From contig NZ_BOMZ01000001.1 of the NCBI RefSeq assembly GCF_016862455.1, positions 40,038-104,037 on the forward strand: a stretch of 64,000 nt of DNA, given 5' to 3'. Of this stretch, positions 43,117 to 51,700 are shown piece after piece. How positions within the stretch are numbered: position 1 is the first letter of the stretch; each line of letters starts with the position of its first letter. A program made the position numbers and the translations under genes. The DNA is from Actinoplanes utahensis. GTDB taxonomy: Bacteria > Actinomycetota > Actinomycetes > Mycobacteriales > Micromonosporaceae. The notes below the pieces were generated by a model. The model was not told the DNA's origin. It did no database searches and saw nothing but the letters and a program-made list of their open reading frames with translations.

Positions 43117-43383
43117 CAACCCGTACCCTTGCGCTTCGACTCTCGGATGTCATGGTCGGCACCCGCGGAAACCCCGCCAAGGGCTGCGCAGAGGCGATCG
43201 AGAAGTCCGCAGGAACAGCCGACGGGACGTGCCGAGACCCGCGCGTCCCCGGCCCGGCTCGCCCACCGTGGTGGACAGCTCGGTCGGCGGGCCGCCGCTG
43301 CGGCCGGCCGACGAGCCGTTTCCCTCTTTCTCTGCCCGACCTCGTTCACGCACCCGCCGGGCACAGCGATGCAGTGATCCGGA

Positions 43384-43575
43384 TCAGTCAGGCGGCCCGA
43401 TCGGACTGCCCTGAGCCGCCGGGCTGTCCGCCGCCCGGCCGGGAACGCCCGGCCCGTCCTGGGCACGGCCGGCCTCGTCGAGCGGAAGATCACCGTGCAG
43501 GTCCTCCGGCACCTCGGAAGTGCCCGGCACACCGGAGTCCGCAACGCTGGAAAGATCGTCATTCGGATCGGTCAT
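43384..43575 (-). CDS. Small acidic hypothetical protein (63 aa)
   Basis: MTDPNDDLSSVADSGVPGTS begins a 63-residue acidic, Pro/Gly-rich and probably disordered protein. The ATG at 43575 follows AGGGGA. It resembles in composition, not sequence, the pair at 53125-53573. The surrounding gaps (43117-43383 and 43576-43822) show no other gene. Confidence 0.55.
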   Translation of the reverse strand: MTDPNDDLSSVADSGVPGTSEVPEDLHGDLPLDEAGRAQDGPGVPGRAADSPAAQGSPIGPPD

Positions 43576-43822
43576 GGACTGTCCCCTGCCCACGATCGAC
43601 ACCCGAGTCACCGGAATCGGCGAGCGTTCACCGGAACTTCACCGATATGGCGGGGGAACCGAACCGGCCCGGGTGGCCGATATGCCCAGGCGCTGGTCAA
43701 GCGGGTGAACATGTCGGCGGGCGTCGTGTCGGCGGAGCCGGTGGTGTGCTGCCGGTCATCCCGGTCAGGGGGTCTCCGGCGGTTTCCGCCCCGGCACGCT
43801 CAGGGGCCATCAGGATGGGACG

Positions 43823-46240
43823 ATGAGCAGGACCCAAATCCGTCTCGGCCTGGTCTTTCAGGGCGGCGTCTCGCTGGCCGTGTGGATGAGCGGCATGACG
43901 CACGAGATCGACCTGCTGCGTCGGGCGGGTGCGCCGGACCGGGCCGAGCTGCCGGCCGATGCCGGGCCCGCGTTGCGGGGGTGGCGGGCACTCTGCGACG
44001 AGCTCGGCGTCGACGTCATCATCGACGTGGTGGCCGGGACCAGCGCCGGTGGCATCAACGGTGCCGTGCTCGCCTCGGCGGTCGCGGCCGGTAACCCGTT
44101 GCCGTCGCTGAAGGAGCTCTGGGTCGAGGCCGCGCAACTCTCTCGCGGCAAGCTGCTGCGCGGGTCCGGGCGGGGGCCGCTGCCGAGTCTGCTCGACGGC
44201 GCCTACTTCACCGGCCAGCTGCGTGGGCTGTTCGACCGGGCGCTGCGCGGCGGCGGGCGGCCGGCGGCGCATCCGGTGACGCTGCTGACCACGGCCACCG
44301 CCCTCGGTGAACAGGACACCGTGTGGAGTGACAGCACCGGCTGCCAGTTCGCGGTGCCGGACCACCGGCGGGTCTACCGGTTCCGCCACGATCCGGGGGC
44401 GGTGCTCTTCCAGCCGCCGGCCGGTGAGCTGCCCGAGGATCCGTTCACGCTGTTCACACCGGCCGATCCGGGGCAGCTGACCGCCGCGGCGGCGGCCGAC
44501 CTGGCCCTGGCCGCGCGGGCGACGGCCGGTTTCCCCGGCGCCTTCGAACCGGTCGCGGAGGCCGGCCTCGGCGCCTACCGGGTGCGATGCGAGACCGACA
44601 TCAGGCGGCGCGGCGACAGCGACATCGGGCGGCGCGAAGGAGACGACATCACGCGGCGTGGCGGCGACGGTGACGACGCAGGGGGGCCGGGCGACAGCGA
44701 CGGCGCGGTGCTCATCGACGGTGGCGTGCTCGACAACACCCCGTTCGAGCCGTTGATGACCGAGATCTGGCGGCGGCCGGTGGAGTCGGACTGGCGCCGC
44801 GTCATCGGTTACGTGACCGCCGGGGACGGTCTCGACCATGCGACGGTCGCGACGCGGGACGGGTCGGGCGGGCGCCGGCTCGACACGGACTGGTTTCCGG
44901 TGCTCACGAGCGCGATGCGGATGGGGTCGGAGAGCTCTTTCCGCAACGGCGTGGACGCCCTGGCCCGCCGCTCGGCCGAGGCGGAACGACAGGTGCGGGG
45001 AACCGAGGAGCTGTTCACCGAGGCGTTGCGGGATCCGGGAAAGGCCCGGGCCGCGGTCGACGCCCTCTATCCGCTCTACCGGCGTAACCGCATCGAGTCG
45101 GGGCTGCTCGACGCGTATCAGGCGCACACCGGCGAGCTGGCGGCCCGGCCGCTGTGCACACCGTCGCTGAGTGGTGTCGCCCCGGATCGGGCGCCGCGCT
45201 GGGTGCCACCGGCCGACTTCGATCGGGCGTGCGACCTCACCGGGGAGTGGCGGTGGGGGACGGTGGTCGCCGACCGGACGATTCGCCTGCTGATCCGGGA
45301 TCTGCGCGTGCGGGCCGCCGGCACGCCCGCCCTCGACGACACTCTGCGCTCACTCAGCCGGGTGCTCACCGCGGTCATCGCGGTACGGGACCACATCGCC
45401 ACTCTCGTCGTCACCGCGGAGGACGACGACGCGGAGACGCTGCTGCGCGCCGTGAACGACGCGGCCGCGGCCAGTTCGAGCCCGGCTGTGCTGGGCGCGC
45501 TGCTGCGCGCGGCAGCGGACGGCTATCTCGCCGGCGCCGGGGTGGACGCCGGTCCGGGCGACGTGCTGCGTGCCGCGCTGATGGCCGAGGTGCTCGCCTC
45601 GGCGGCCGGCGGCGACGGCCCGTTCCGCCGGATGAGCCGGTTCGACGTGCTGCGGATGGGCCCGGATGTCTCCTCGCCGCTGGTCGAGCCGCGGCGGCCG
45701 CTGGGCGCCTGGAAGCTGTACGGCACTCAGCTCCGGCATTTCGGCGCGTTCGCCCGGCCCGAGTGGCGGGTCGCCGACTTCGTCTGGGGCCGTCTCGACG
45801 GGGCCGCTCATCTGATCGGGGTGCTCCTCCGGCGCGGCGACGACCCGCTGCCCGACCACGCGGCCGGCCTGGTGCGCGCGGTGCAGGAGGCGGTGCTGGC
45901 CGAGGAGGATGCCGTCGCGGCGGATCTGTCCGCGGCTCTGCAGGCGGTCGACGAGCTGGACACCCGGGCGACTCTCGACCTGATCCGCAGCACGCCGAGC
46001 GGCCGGGCGATCGCCCGGGACACGGTCACGGACGTGTTGCGGATGCTGACCGTACGGGGCGCCGGCACCCCGTCGGCGTTGTCGTCGGCGGGGTCGTGGC
46101 TCGCCGGGGTGCTGAGCCGCCGGTCGCCGCCGGGCCGGCCACCGGCGTGGTGGCTGAAACCGCCGCTGCGGCTCGTCACGGCGTGGTGGCCGCGGCGGCG
46201 GTTCTGGGACTGGGTCTACGGCCGCGACGGTCGTCAATAA
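43823..46240 (+). CDS. Patatin-like phospholipase (DUF3376 type)
   Basis: An 805-residue lipid acyl hydrolase. FQGGVSLAVWMSG near residue 14 forms the oxyanion loop, and VAGTSAGGINGAVLA near residue 72 holds the catalytic Ser in GTSAG. VLIDGGVLDNTPF near residue 299 holds the catalytic Asp in DGG. The C-terminal 400 residues match the long helical extension of actinobacterial DUF3376 patatins. A 24-bp, three-unit repeat (44597-44668) inserts a charged loop just before the catalytic Asp. The location is probably cytoplasmic or membrane-peripheral, since no signal peptide is seen. Confidence 0.92.
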   Translation: MSRTQIRLGLVFQGGVSLAVWMSGMTHEIDLLRRAGAPDRAELPADAGPALRGWRALCDELGVDVIIDVVAGTSAGGINGAVLASAVAAGNPLPSLKELWVEAAQLSRGKLLRGSGRGPLPSLLDGAYFTGQLRGLFDRALRGGGRPAAHPVTLLTTATALGEQDTVWSDSTGCQFAVPDHRRVYRFRHDPGAVLFQPPAGELPEDPFTLFTPADPGQLTAAAAADLALAARATAGFPGAFEPVAEAGLGAYRVRCETDIRRRGDSDIGRREGDDITRRGGDGDDAGGPGDSDGAVLIDGGVLDNTPFEPLMTEIWRRPVESDWRRVIGYVTAGDGLDHATVATRDGSGGRRLDTDWFPVLTSAMRMGSESSFRNGVDALARRSAEAERQVRGTEELFTEALRDPGKARAAVDALYPLYRRNRIESGLLDAYQAHTGELAARPLCTPSLSGVAPDRAPRWVPPADFDRACDLTGEWRWGTVVADRTIRLLIRDLRVRAAGTPALDDTLRSLSRVLTAVIAVRDHIATLVVTAEDDDAETLLRAVNDAAAASSSPAVLGALLRAAADGYLAGAGVDAGPGDVLRAALMAEVLASAAGGDGPFRRMSRFDVLRMGPDVSSPLVEPRRPLGAWKLYGTQLRHFGAFARPEWRVADFVWGRLDGAAHLIGVLLRRGDDPLPDHAAGLVRAVQEAVLAEEDAVAADLSAALQAVDELDTRATLDLIRSTPSGRAIARDTVTDVLRMLTVRGAGTPSALSSAGSWLAGVLSRRSPPGRPPAWWLKPPLRLVTAWWPRRRFWDWVYGRDGRQ
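44597..44668 (+). repeat. Three 24-bp repeats inside the patatin gene
   Basis: Three 24-bp units encode DIRRRGDS, DIGRREGD and DITRRGGD, followed by a related GDDAGGPGDSDG stretch. The insertion lies between the patatin nucleophile and the catalytic Asp. Confidence 0.85.
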
Positions 46241-46476
46241 CCGCGGCGTCGCCCGTCGGGTTCGATGAGATTCCAGTACTCCACCGGGTGGCCACGGCCG
46301 CACTTCGGAATCTTGCGGTGCTTCGTCAGATGCCGGGGCTCCTCCCCTTTGCACTGTGGCTGCCAATAGCCGGCGCACGGTGCGGGATCGCCCGGCCTCG
46401 GCTGTCCGGGGACGGCGGAACCAGTGGCGGCGGCGAACTCGATCGCGGGGCCGCCCGGTTGCGAAACAGATGGCAT
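46234..46476 (-). CDS. Small Cys/His-containing hypothetical protein (80 aa)
   Basis: The ATG follows CAGGA by five bases. The C-terminal half carries CAGYWQPQC, HLTKHRKIPKCGRGHPVEYW, giving three cysteines and several histidines, with a possible metal site. It overlaps the patatin stop by seven bases on the opposite strand. No family is recognised. Confidence 0.5.
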   Translation of the reverse strand: MPSVSQPGGPAIEFAAATGSAVPGQPRPGDPAPCAGYWQPQCKGEEPRHLTKHRKIPKCGRGHPVEYWNLIEPDGRRRGY

Positions 46477-46546
46477 GACAGTCCTGTCCGTGAGATTTTC
46501 GCAGGTGGATGGTGGTCGTGTGGATGAGCCGCCCGGCTGCCGTCGA

Positions 46547-47527
46547 TCACTCGCGGCAGCCCGACGACGCAGCCGGCGGCGACGGCGGCGCCGAGGCGCG
46601 GGCGTCCGTTCGGTCGACTCCGGGAGGAAGGCGGTAGGCGTCGGCGAGATAGGTGTCCAGACGGGCGCCCCCCAGTTCGGCGCTTTCCAGGTCGGCGCCG
46701 GTCAGCCTGGCCGCGGTCAGATCGGCGCCGGTGAGGTCGGCACCGACGAATCGTGCCTGCATCAGATTGGTGCCGCGCAGCGTGGCGCCGACCAGGGTGT
46801 TCATCGAGTGGTGGTTGATGTTGCTGAAGTCGGCGTCGAACGCGTCCGCCCGATCGAGGACGGCGCCGTCGAGGATGGTCCTGCCGAACCTGGTGTGCTG
46901 CAGCGACGCGTCGACGAGCGTCGCCTTGGCGAAGTTCGAGTACTCGACGACGGCGTTGTCCAGACGTACGCACGTCAGGTCGGCGCCCGGCAACTGGATC
47001 CCGCGCAGGCACACCCGGCGCAGGTTGAGCCGGTGGTCGTCGGGGGTCCGCTCGATCCTGATCAGCAGCACGCGCAGCGCCGCGATGACGTCCAGGCTCG
47101 TATCCGGCCGGTCGTGGCACTGCTCCGGGGAGCCGTGTTTCATCCCGGCCTTGTCCTGGACGTAGTCGACCAGCATGTCGATGATGACCGGGCGGTCGTG
47201 GTCGGACTCGAGAGCGATCCGTCCGAGTGAGTAGAAAGCGCCCACCCTGGTGATCATCTCCCTGTTGCCGAGTTGCTCGACCGCGCTGGTGTAGCGAGCG
47301 GTGATCTGCCCGTCCCGGTTGATCCGGAAGGTCAGCCACGAGATCAGGATCGCGAAGACGGCCGCCAGCGCGGTGATCGCGGACGAGATTCCGGGGAGCA
47401 GGGACTTCCGCCCGCCCGGACCGGCTCGGCCATCGGTCCCGCGCCGGGGCGCGAGACGCGGTGACCGGCTGCCGAGCGCCCGCAGTCTCCGCCGGGACGC
47501 ATCCCGGGGCGAGCCGGCCGGGTTCAT
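46547..47527 (-). CDS. Membrane-anchored pentapeptide-repeat protein
   Basis: A 326-residue protein. One membrane helix (ISSAITALAAVFAILISWL, about residues 45-65) is followed by a linker (TARYTSAVEQLGN, IYSLGRIA-like, DMLVDYVQDKAG) common to actinobacterial pentapeptide proteins. Repeats then run from about residue 165 to 295 with A(D/N)LxX units such as LPGADLTCVRL, FVGADLTGADLTAARLTGADLESAELGGARL. The fold should be a right-handed quadrilateral helix. ATG 47527 overlaps the stop of the upstream gene as ATGA, so the two are coupled. Confidence 0.88.
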   Translation of the reverse strand: MNPAGSPRDASRRRLRALGSRSPRLAPRRGTDGRAGPGGRKSLLPGISSAITALAAVFAILISWLTFRINRDGQITARYTSAVEQLGNREMITRVGAFYSLGRIALESDHDRPVIIDMLVDYVQDKAGMKHGSPEQCHDRPDTSLDVIAALRVLLIRIERTPDDHRLNLRRVCLRGIQLPGADLTCVRLDNAVVEYSNFAKATLVDASLQHTRFGRTILDGAVLDRADAFDADFSNINHHSMNTLVGATLRGTNLMQARFVGADLTGADLTAARLTGADLESAELGGARLDTYLADAYRLPPGVDRTDARASAPPSPPAASSGCRE

Positions 47528-47874
47528 TCCGCCAGCAGCCGCGCGCCGGCGCCGGCAAGCGTCCCGTGGCATCCCACGCCTCCGGGGATCGCGACGGCGT
47601 CGTCGACAGGGGACGGCTCCCCGACCGGGAACCTGATCACCGGCCCCGGATCGCCGATGTCGCTGATCACCAGGCCGGAGCCGGCTCCGTCCCAGCGTAC
47701 GGAGGAAGGGTTGGTGGTGTCGTCGAGTGCCACGCCCGCGGTGGCCCGGAACAGGTCGCCGGCGTCGCCCGCGTTCTCGCGCCGGGCGTAGAACTCATCA
47801 CCCCAGACCACGAGTTCCACCGCCGGTCCGGCGTCCTGTGGAAAGGTCAGTCTTTCTCCGAAGACCGCACTCAT
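47524..47874 (-). CDS. Hypothetical protein coupled to the pentapeptide protein
   Basis: A 116-residue protein starting MSAVFGERLTFPQDAGPAVE. It includes LVVWGDEFYARREN and ends GVGCHGTLAGAGARLLAE. No domain or signal peptide is recognised. Its stop overlaps the pentapeptide gene start as ATGA (47524-47527), so it probably works with that protein. Confidence 0.7.
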   Translation of the reverse strand: MSAVFGERLTFPQDAGPAVELVVWGDEFYARRENAGDAGDLFRATAGVALDDTTNPSSVRWDGAGSGLVISDIGDPGPVIRFPVGEPSPVDDAVAIPGGVGCHGTLAGAGARLLAE

Positions 47875-48079
47875 GTCACCACGCCCCCTTGAGTTAAGGG
47901 CAGTCTGCGCTGAGTGACCAGTGAAAATGGAGAAACCTGACATCGCGGACATCTTCCATCCGGACGGGCTGGTCGGGCCGGCCGTTCGGATGACCCCGGC
48001 TGACCAGGAGCCACCCGCCGGCCGGGACGCATGCGCCGTGCGCCCGCCGACCGTCGTCCCTCCTCTTCAGACTCGCCGC

Positions 48080-48435
48080 ATGGGGATGCCGCCTGCCGTT
48101 GTCCGCGAGCTCGGTGACGAGCGGGAAAGGCTCGGACGGGTCGGTGACCTGATGGTGGCGGGCTCCTTGGCCACCGACGACTACGTTCGGCGCGTCAGTG
48201 ACCTGGATCTGGTCGCCTCTCGTCGACGGCCCGGTCGGCGAGAGGCGAAAAGCGGCGCTGACCACTGTTCACCGGCGTCTCGACGGCGGGAGCGGGGCGG
48301 GCTTCGAACTCGGCTGTGTCTCCGTCGACGCCGCCATCGTCGAGCGGATCGCCATGCGGCATCCGACCTGGACTCATGGGCGGCTGGGGCGCCGCGTTCT
48401 CTCCCAACCGGCGTGGACGTGCCGGCGGCGGCCCG
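48080..48435 (+). pseudogene. Nucleotidyltransferase-domain gene remnant
   Basis: From ATG 48080 the frame reads MGMPPAVVRELGDERERLGR then VGDLMVAGSLATDDYVRRVSDLDLVA, the GS-x(n)-DLDL core of MNT/aminoglycoside-type nucleotidyltransferases. The similarity then continues in the next frame (PLVDGPVGERRKAALTTVHRRL, CVSVDAAIVERIAMRHPTW), giving a +1 frameshift near 48215. The 3' end runs into the STAS gene on the other strand. A decayed gene is the best reading; a sequencing error is possible. Confidence 0.5.
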
Positions 48436-48451
48436 GAGGGTGCTGGCCGTG

Positions 48452-48739
48452 TCAGGTCTGGTGGACGGTGGTCAGGCCGGCGAGTCCGGAGATCTCCAGT
48501 AACGGGGCGAGCAGCGGCCCGGTGCGTACCTCGATGTGGTCCGCCTGTGCGAAGAGGGCCGCAAGGCCCGCGCTGTCCAGATATTCCACCGACCTCAGGT
48601 CGACGACCAGCCGTGACCCGTCCGTGGCGGTGACGGCGGTGGCCAGGGCCGTCGCGAACGTCTCGGCATTGCTCATGTCGATCTCTCCGGCGGCGGTGAG
48701 CACGCCGGAGTCCGTGGTGAGGGTGAGCGCCGTGGTCAT
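48452..48739 (-). CDS. STAS-domain anti-anti-sigma factor
   Basis: A 95-residue RsbV/SpoIIAA-like protein. VVDLRSVEYLDSAGLAALFAQ is the phosphorylation loop, with the acceptor Ser in DSAG. Its start overlaps the stop of the 1347-residue sensor by one base (TGATG), so the upstream protein's anti-sigma kinase and SpoIIE phosphatase are its obvious partners in a partner-switching circuit. No sigma factor is adjacent. Confidence 0.92.
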   Translation of the reverse strand: MTTALTLTTDSGVLTAAGEIDMSNAETFATALATAVTATDGSRLVVDLRSVEYLDSAGLAALFAQADHIEVRTGPLLAPLLEISGLAGLTTVHQT

Positions 48740-51700
48740 CAGGAGATCCTCGCCTGCATGTCGACGATGGTGCCGGTGGTTCCGGAAGTGACGGTGACAG
48801 CGTGCATGAAAGCACGCATCAGTTTCAGCCCTCTCCCCCGATAGGGGCTGGTGGCGGGGTCCGGGGTCTTCCAGCGGCCGGTGTCGGTGACGATGAGGCG
48901 CAGGTCGCCGGCGGTGGCGGCGGCACGGAGCCGGATCCGGCCGCCGGGGGCGTCGCGGTGACCGTGTTCGATGGCGTTGGCGCAGGCCTCGCCGGCGGCG
49001 ACGAGGATGTTCTGGGTGGTGTTGGCGTCGATGCCACAGCGTTCCAGCCAGTTGCGCAGGGCGGCGCGGACACCGGAGAGGCGGCCGGACTCGGCGGGGA
49101 ATTCCAGTTCGAGGGGGCCGGGGTGGCGGTACAGCAGCAGGGCGACGTCGTCGTCGTAGCCGCTGTCCGGGGTGAGCCGGTCCATGATCTCCGACGCGAG
49201 GTCTTCGATGGGGGTGCCGAGCCCGTGCCGGACGGCGGCGCTGGCCTGGTCGATGCCGATGGAGAGCGGGCGGCGGCGGCGTTCGACGAGGCCGTCGGTG
49301 TAGAGCAGCAGGGTGGCGCGGGGCGGAACGGTGTAGGTGGCTTCCGGCCGGTCGTCGCCGGGGTGCACGGCGAGCGGCCGGGAGCGGCCCTGGTCGAGCA
49401 GGTGGGTGGTGCCGTCGGGGTGGCCGACGATGGCCGGCGGGTGGCCCGCGCTGGAGTAGGTCAGGTGGCCGGTGGCGGCATCGAGGACGCCGCAGAACAC
49501 GGTGGCGCAGGTGGCGCCGGGCAGGTGACCGGCGAACTGGTCGAGGGACATCAGGGCGCGGGCCGGGCTGGAGTCGCGCAGCAGCAGGGCCCGGCAGGCG
49601 CTGCGCAGCTGTCCCATCACGGTGGCGGCGCGCAGGCCGTGGCCGACACAGTCGCCGACGACGATGCCGATCCGGCCGTCGGCGAGTTCGATCGTGTCGT
49701 ACCAGTCGCCGCCGACCTTCAGCGGCCGGGTGGCGGGCTCGTAGCGGACGGCGAAGCCGCTGGGCAGCCGGTCCGGGCCGAGAATGGCCCGTTGCAGGGC
49801 GAGCGCGGTCTCCCGCTGCTGGTCGATCTGGTGGATGCGGTGCAACCCTTGGCTGAGGTGGCCGGCGAGCAGCGCGAGGAGGGTCTCGTCCGGTTCGGTG
49901 AAGGGGCGTTTCGGTCCGGGTTCGATCCACAGGACCATGGTGCCGTACGGGTGGTCCAGGGTGATGCCGCTGCCCGCCGGGGTCAGCGCCGGCCGGTCGT
50001 GCAGGGCGAGGATCTCGTCGCGCCGTTCCGGTGCGAGCGTCTCCCAGGTCGGCGCGCCGTCGGTGGCGGTGACGACGGGACGGCCGGGCTCGGTGAAGAC
50101 GGCCGCCAGGACGTACGCCGCCTGCCAGATCTCGCGCAGTTCGCCCAGGACCGCGGTGAGCGCGCCGTCGAGGTTCTCCGCCTCGGACAGGCACAGGCCC
50201 AGGGCGGCGAGGGCGCTGTCGCGCTGGATCGCGTAGTGCTCGGCGGTCACGTCACGGAACGTGCCGACGACGACGAGGCGGCCGGTGTCCGGGTCGCGGA
50301 CCTGGTTGAACGCGGCGGCCGCCCACAGCCGGTGGCCGTCGCGGTGCACGACCGGGATCGTGTAGGAGCCGTGGGACTGGCCGAGCAGCATCGCGAGAGC
50401 GTCGGAGACGGCGTCGTGCGCCTCGGCGTCGGTCTCCGGGTCCGGCCACCACGGGGGGACGGGGCCGTAGGGCAGCCCTTCGGGCCCGTACCCGAGGATG
50501 TCGGTGAAGGCGCTGTTGATCTCGATGATCGCGCCGTCCTCGTCGCAGACGAAGAACGCCTCCTGCAGCGAGTCGATCAGCGCCGTCCGCCAGCGGGCGT
50601 GGTGGTTGCGCAGCCGGGACAGCTCGACGTTGGCCCGGACCCGGGCCAGCAGTTCGGCCGCGGAGAACGGTTTGACCAGATAGTCGTCGGCGCCCGCCTC
50701 CAGACCTTCGATGGACGCCTCCTCCCCGGCGCGGGCGGACAGCAGCAGCACCGGTGTGCCCGCCGTCCGCGGGTCCGCGCGCAGCGCCGCGACCAGCCGC
50801 AACCCGTCCAACCGCGGCATCATCACGTCGCTGATCACCAGGTCCGGCACGTCGGCGCGAGCGCTCTCCAGGGCTTCCTGACCGTCGGCGACCGCGGTGA
50901 CCCGGTGCCCGGCCGACCGCAGCAGCCGGGTCAGGTACTCACGCATGTCGGCGTTGTCGTCGGCGACGAGCACGGCCGTGCCGCCGGGGGCCGCGGGTTC
51001 CGGGGCCGGCCCGGAGTCGGCGGGCAGCCAGCGCAGCGCCTCCTCCAGGAACGGCTGGGCGTCGACGACGGCGCGTTGCGGCGCCGCGGCCGGCGGGTCG
51101 GACTTGCCGAACGGCAGCCGGATGGTGAAGGTGGTGCCCCGGCCGACGGTGCTGTCCGCGGTGATCGTGCCGCCGTGCAGCCCGACCAGCTCCTGCACCA
51201 GGGCCAGGCCGATGCCGCTGCCCTCGTTGGACCGGGAGCGTGCGTTCTCGATCCGGTGGAACCGTTCGAACAGCCGGGGCATCTCCTCGGCCGCCACCCC
51301 GACGCCGGTGTCGGCGACGGTGACCACGGCCTCGCCGCCGTCGGCGTGCACCGCGACCCGCACCCGCCCGTCGAAGGTGAACTTGAGCGCGTTGCTGAGC
51401 AGGTTCAGGATCACCTTCTCCCACATGCCGCGGTCCACGTGCACCGGCTCGGCCAGCGGCGGGCAGTCCACGTCGAGGGCGAGCCCGGCCCGTTCGATCG
51501 CCGACCGGAAGACGCTCGCCAGTTCGGCGGTGGCGGCGGCCAGCTCGACCGGCTCGTAGACGGCCTGCATCCGGCCGGCCTCGATGCGGGAGAAGTCGAG
51601 CAGCGCGTTGACCAGCTTGCCGAGCCGCAGCCCGTTGCGCTGGATGAGCTCGAGTTGCTCGCGGGTCCCGTCGTCCGCGTCGGCGAGGAGATCCTCGACC

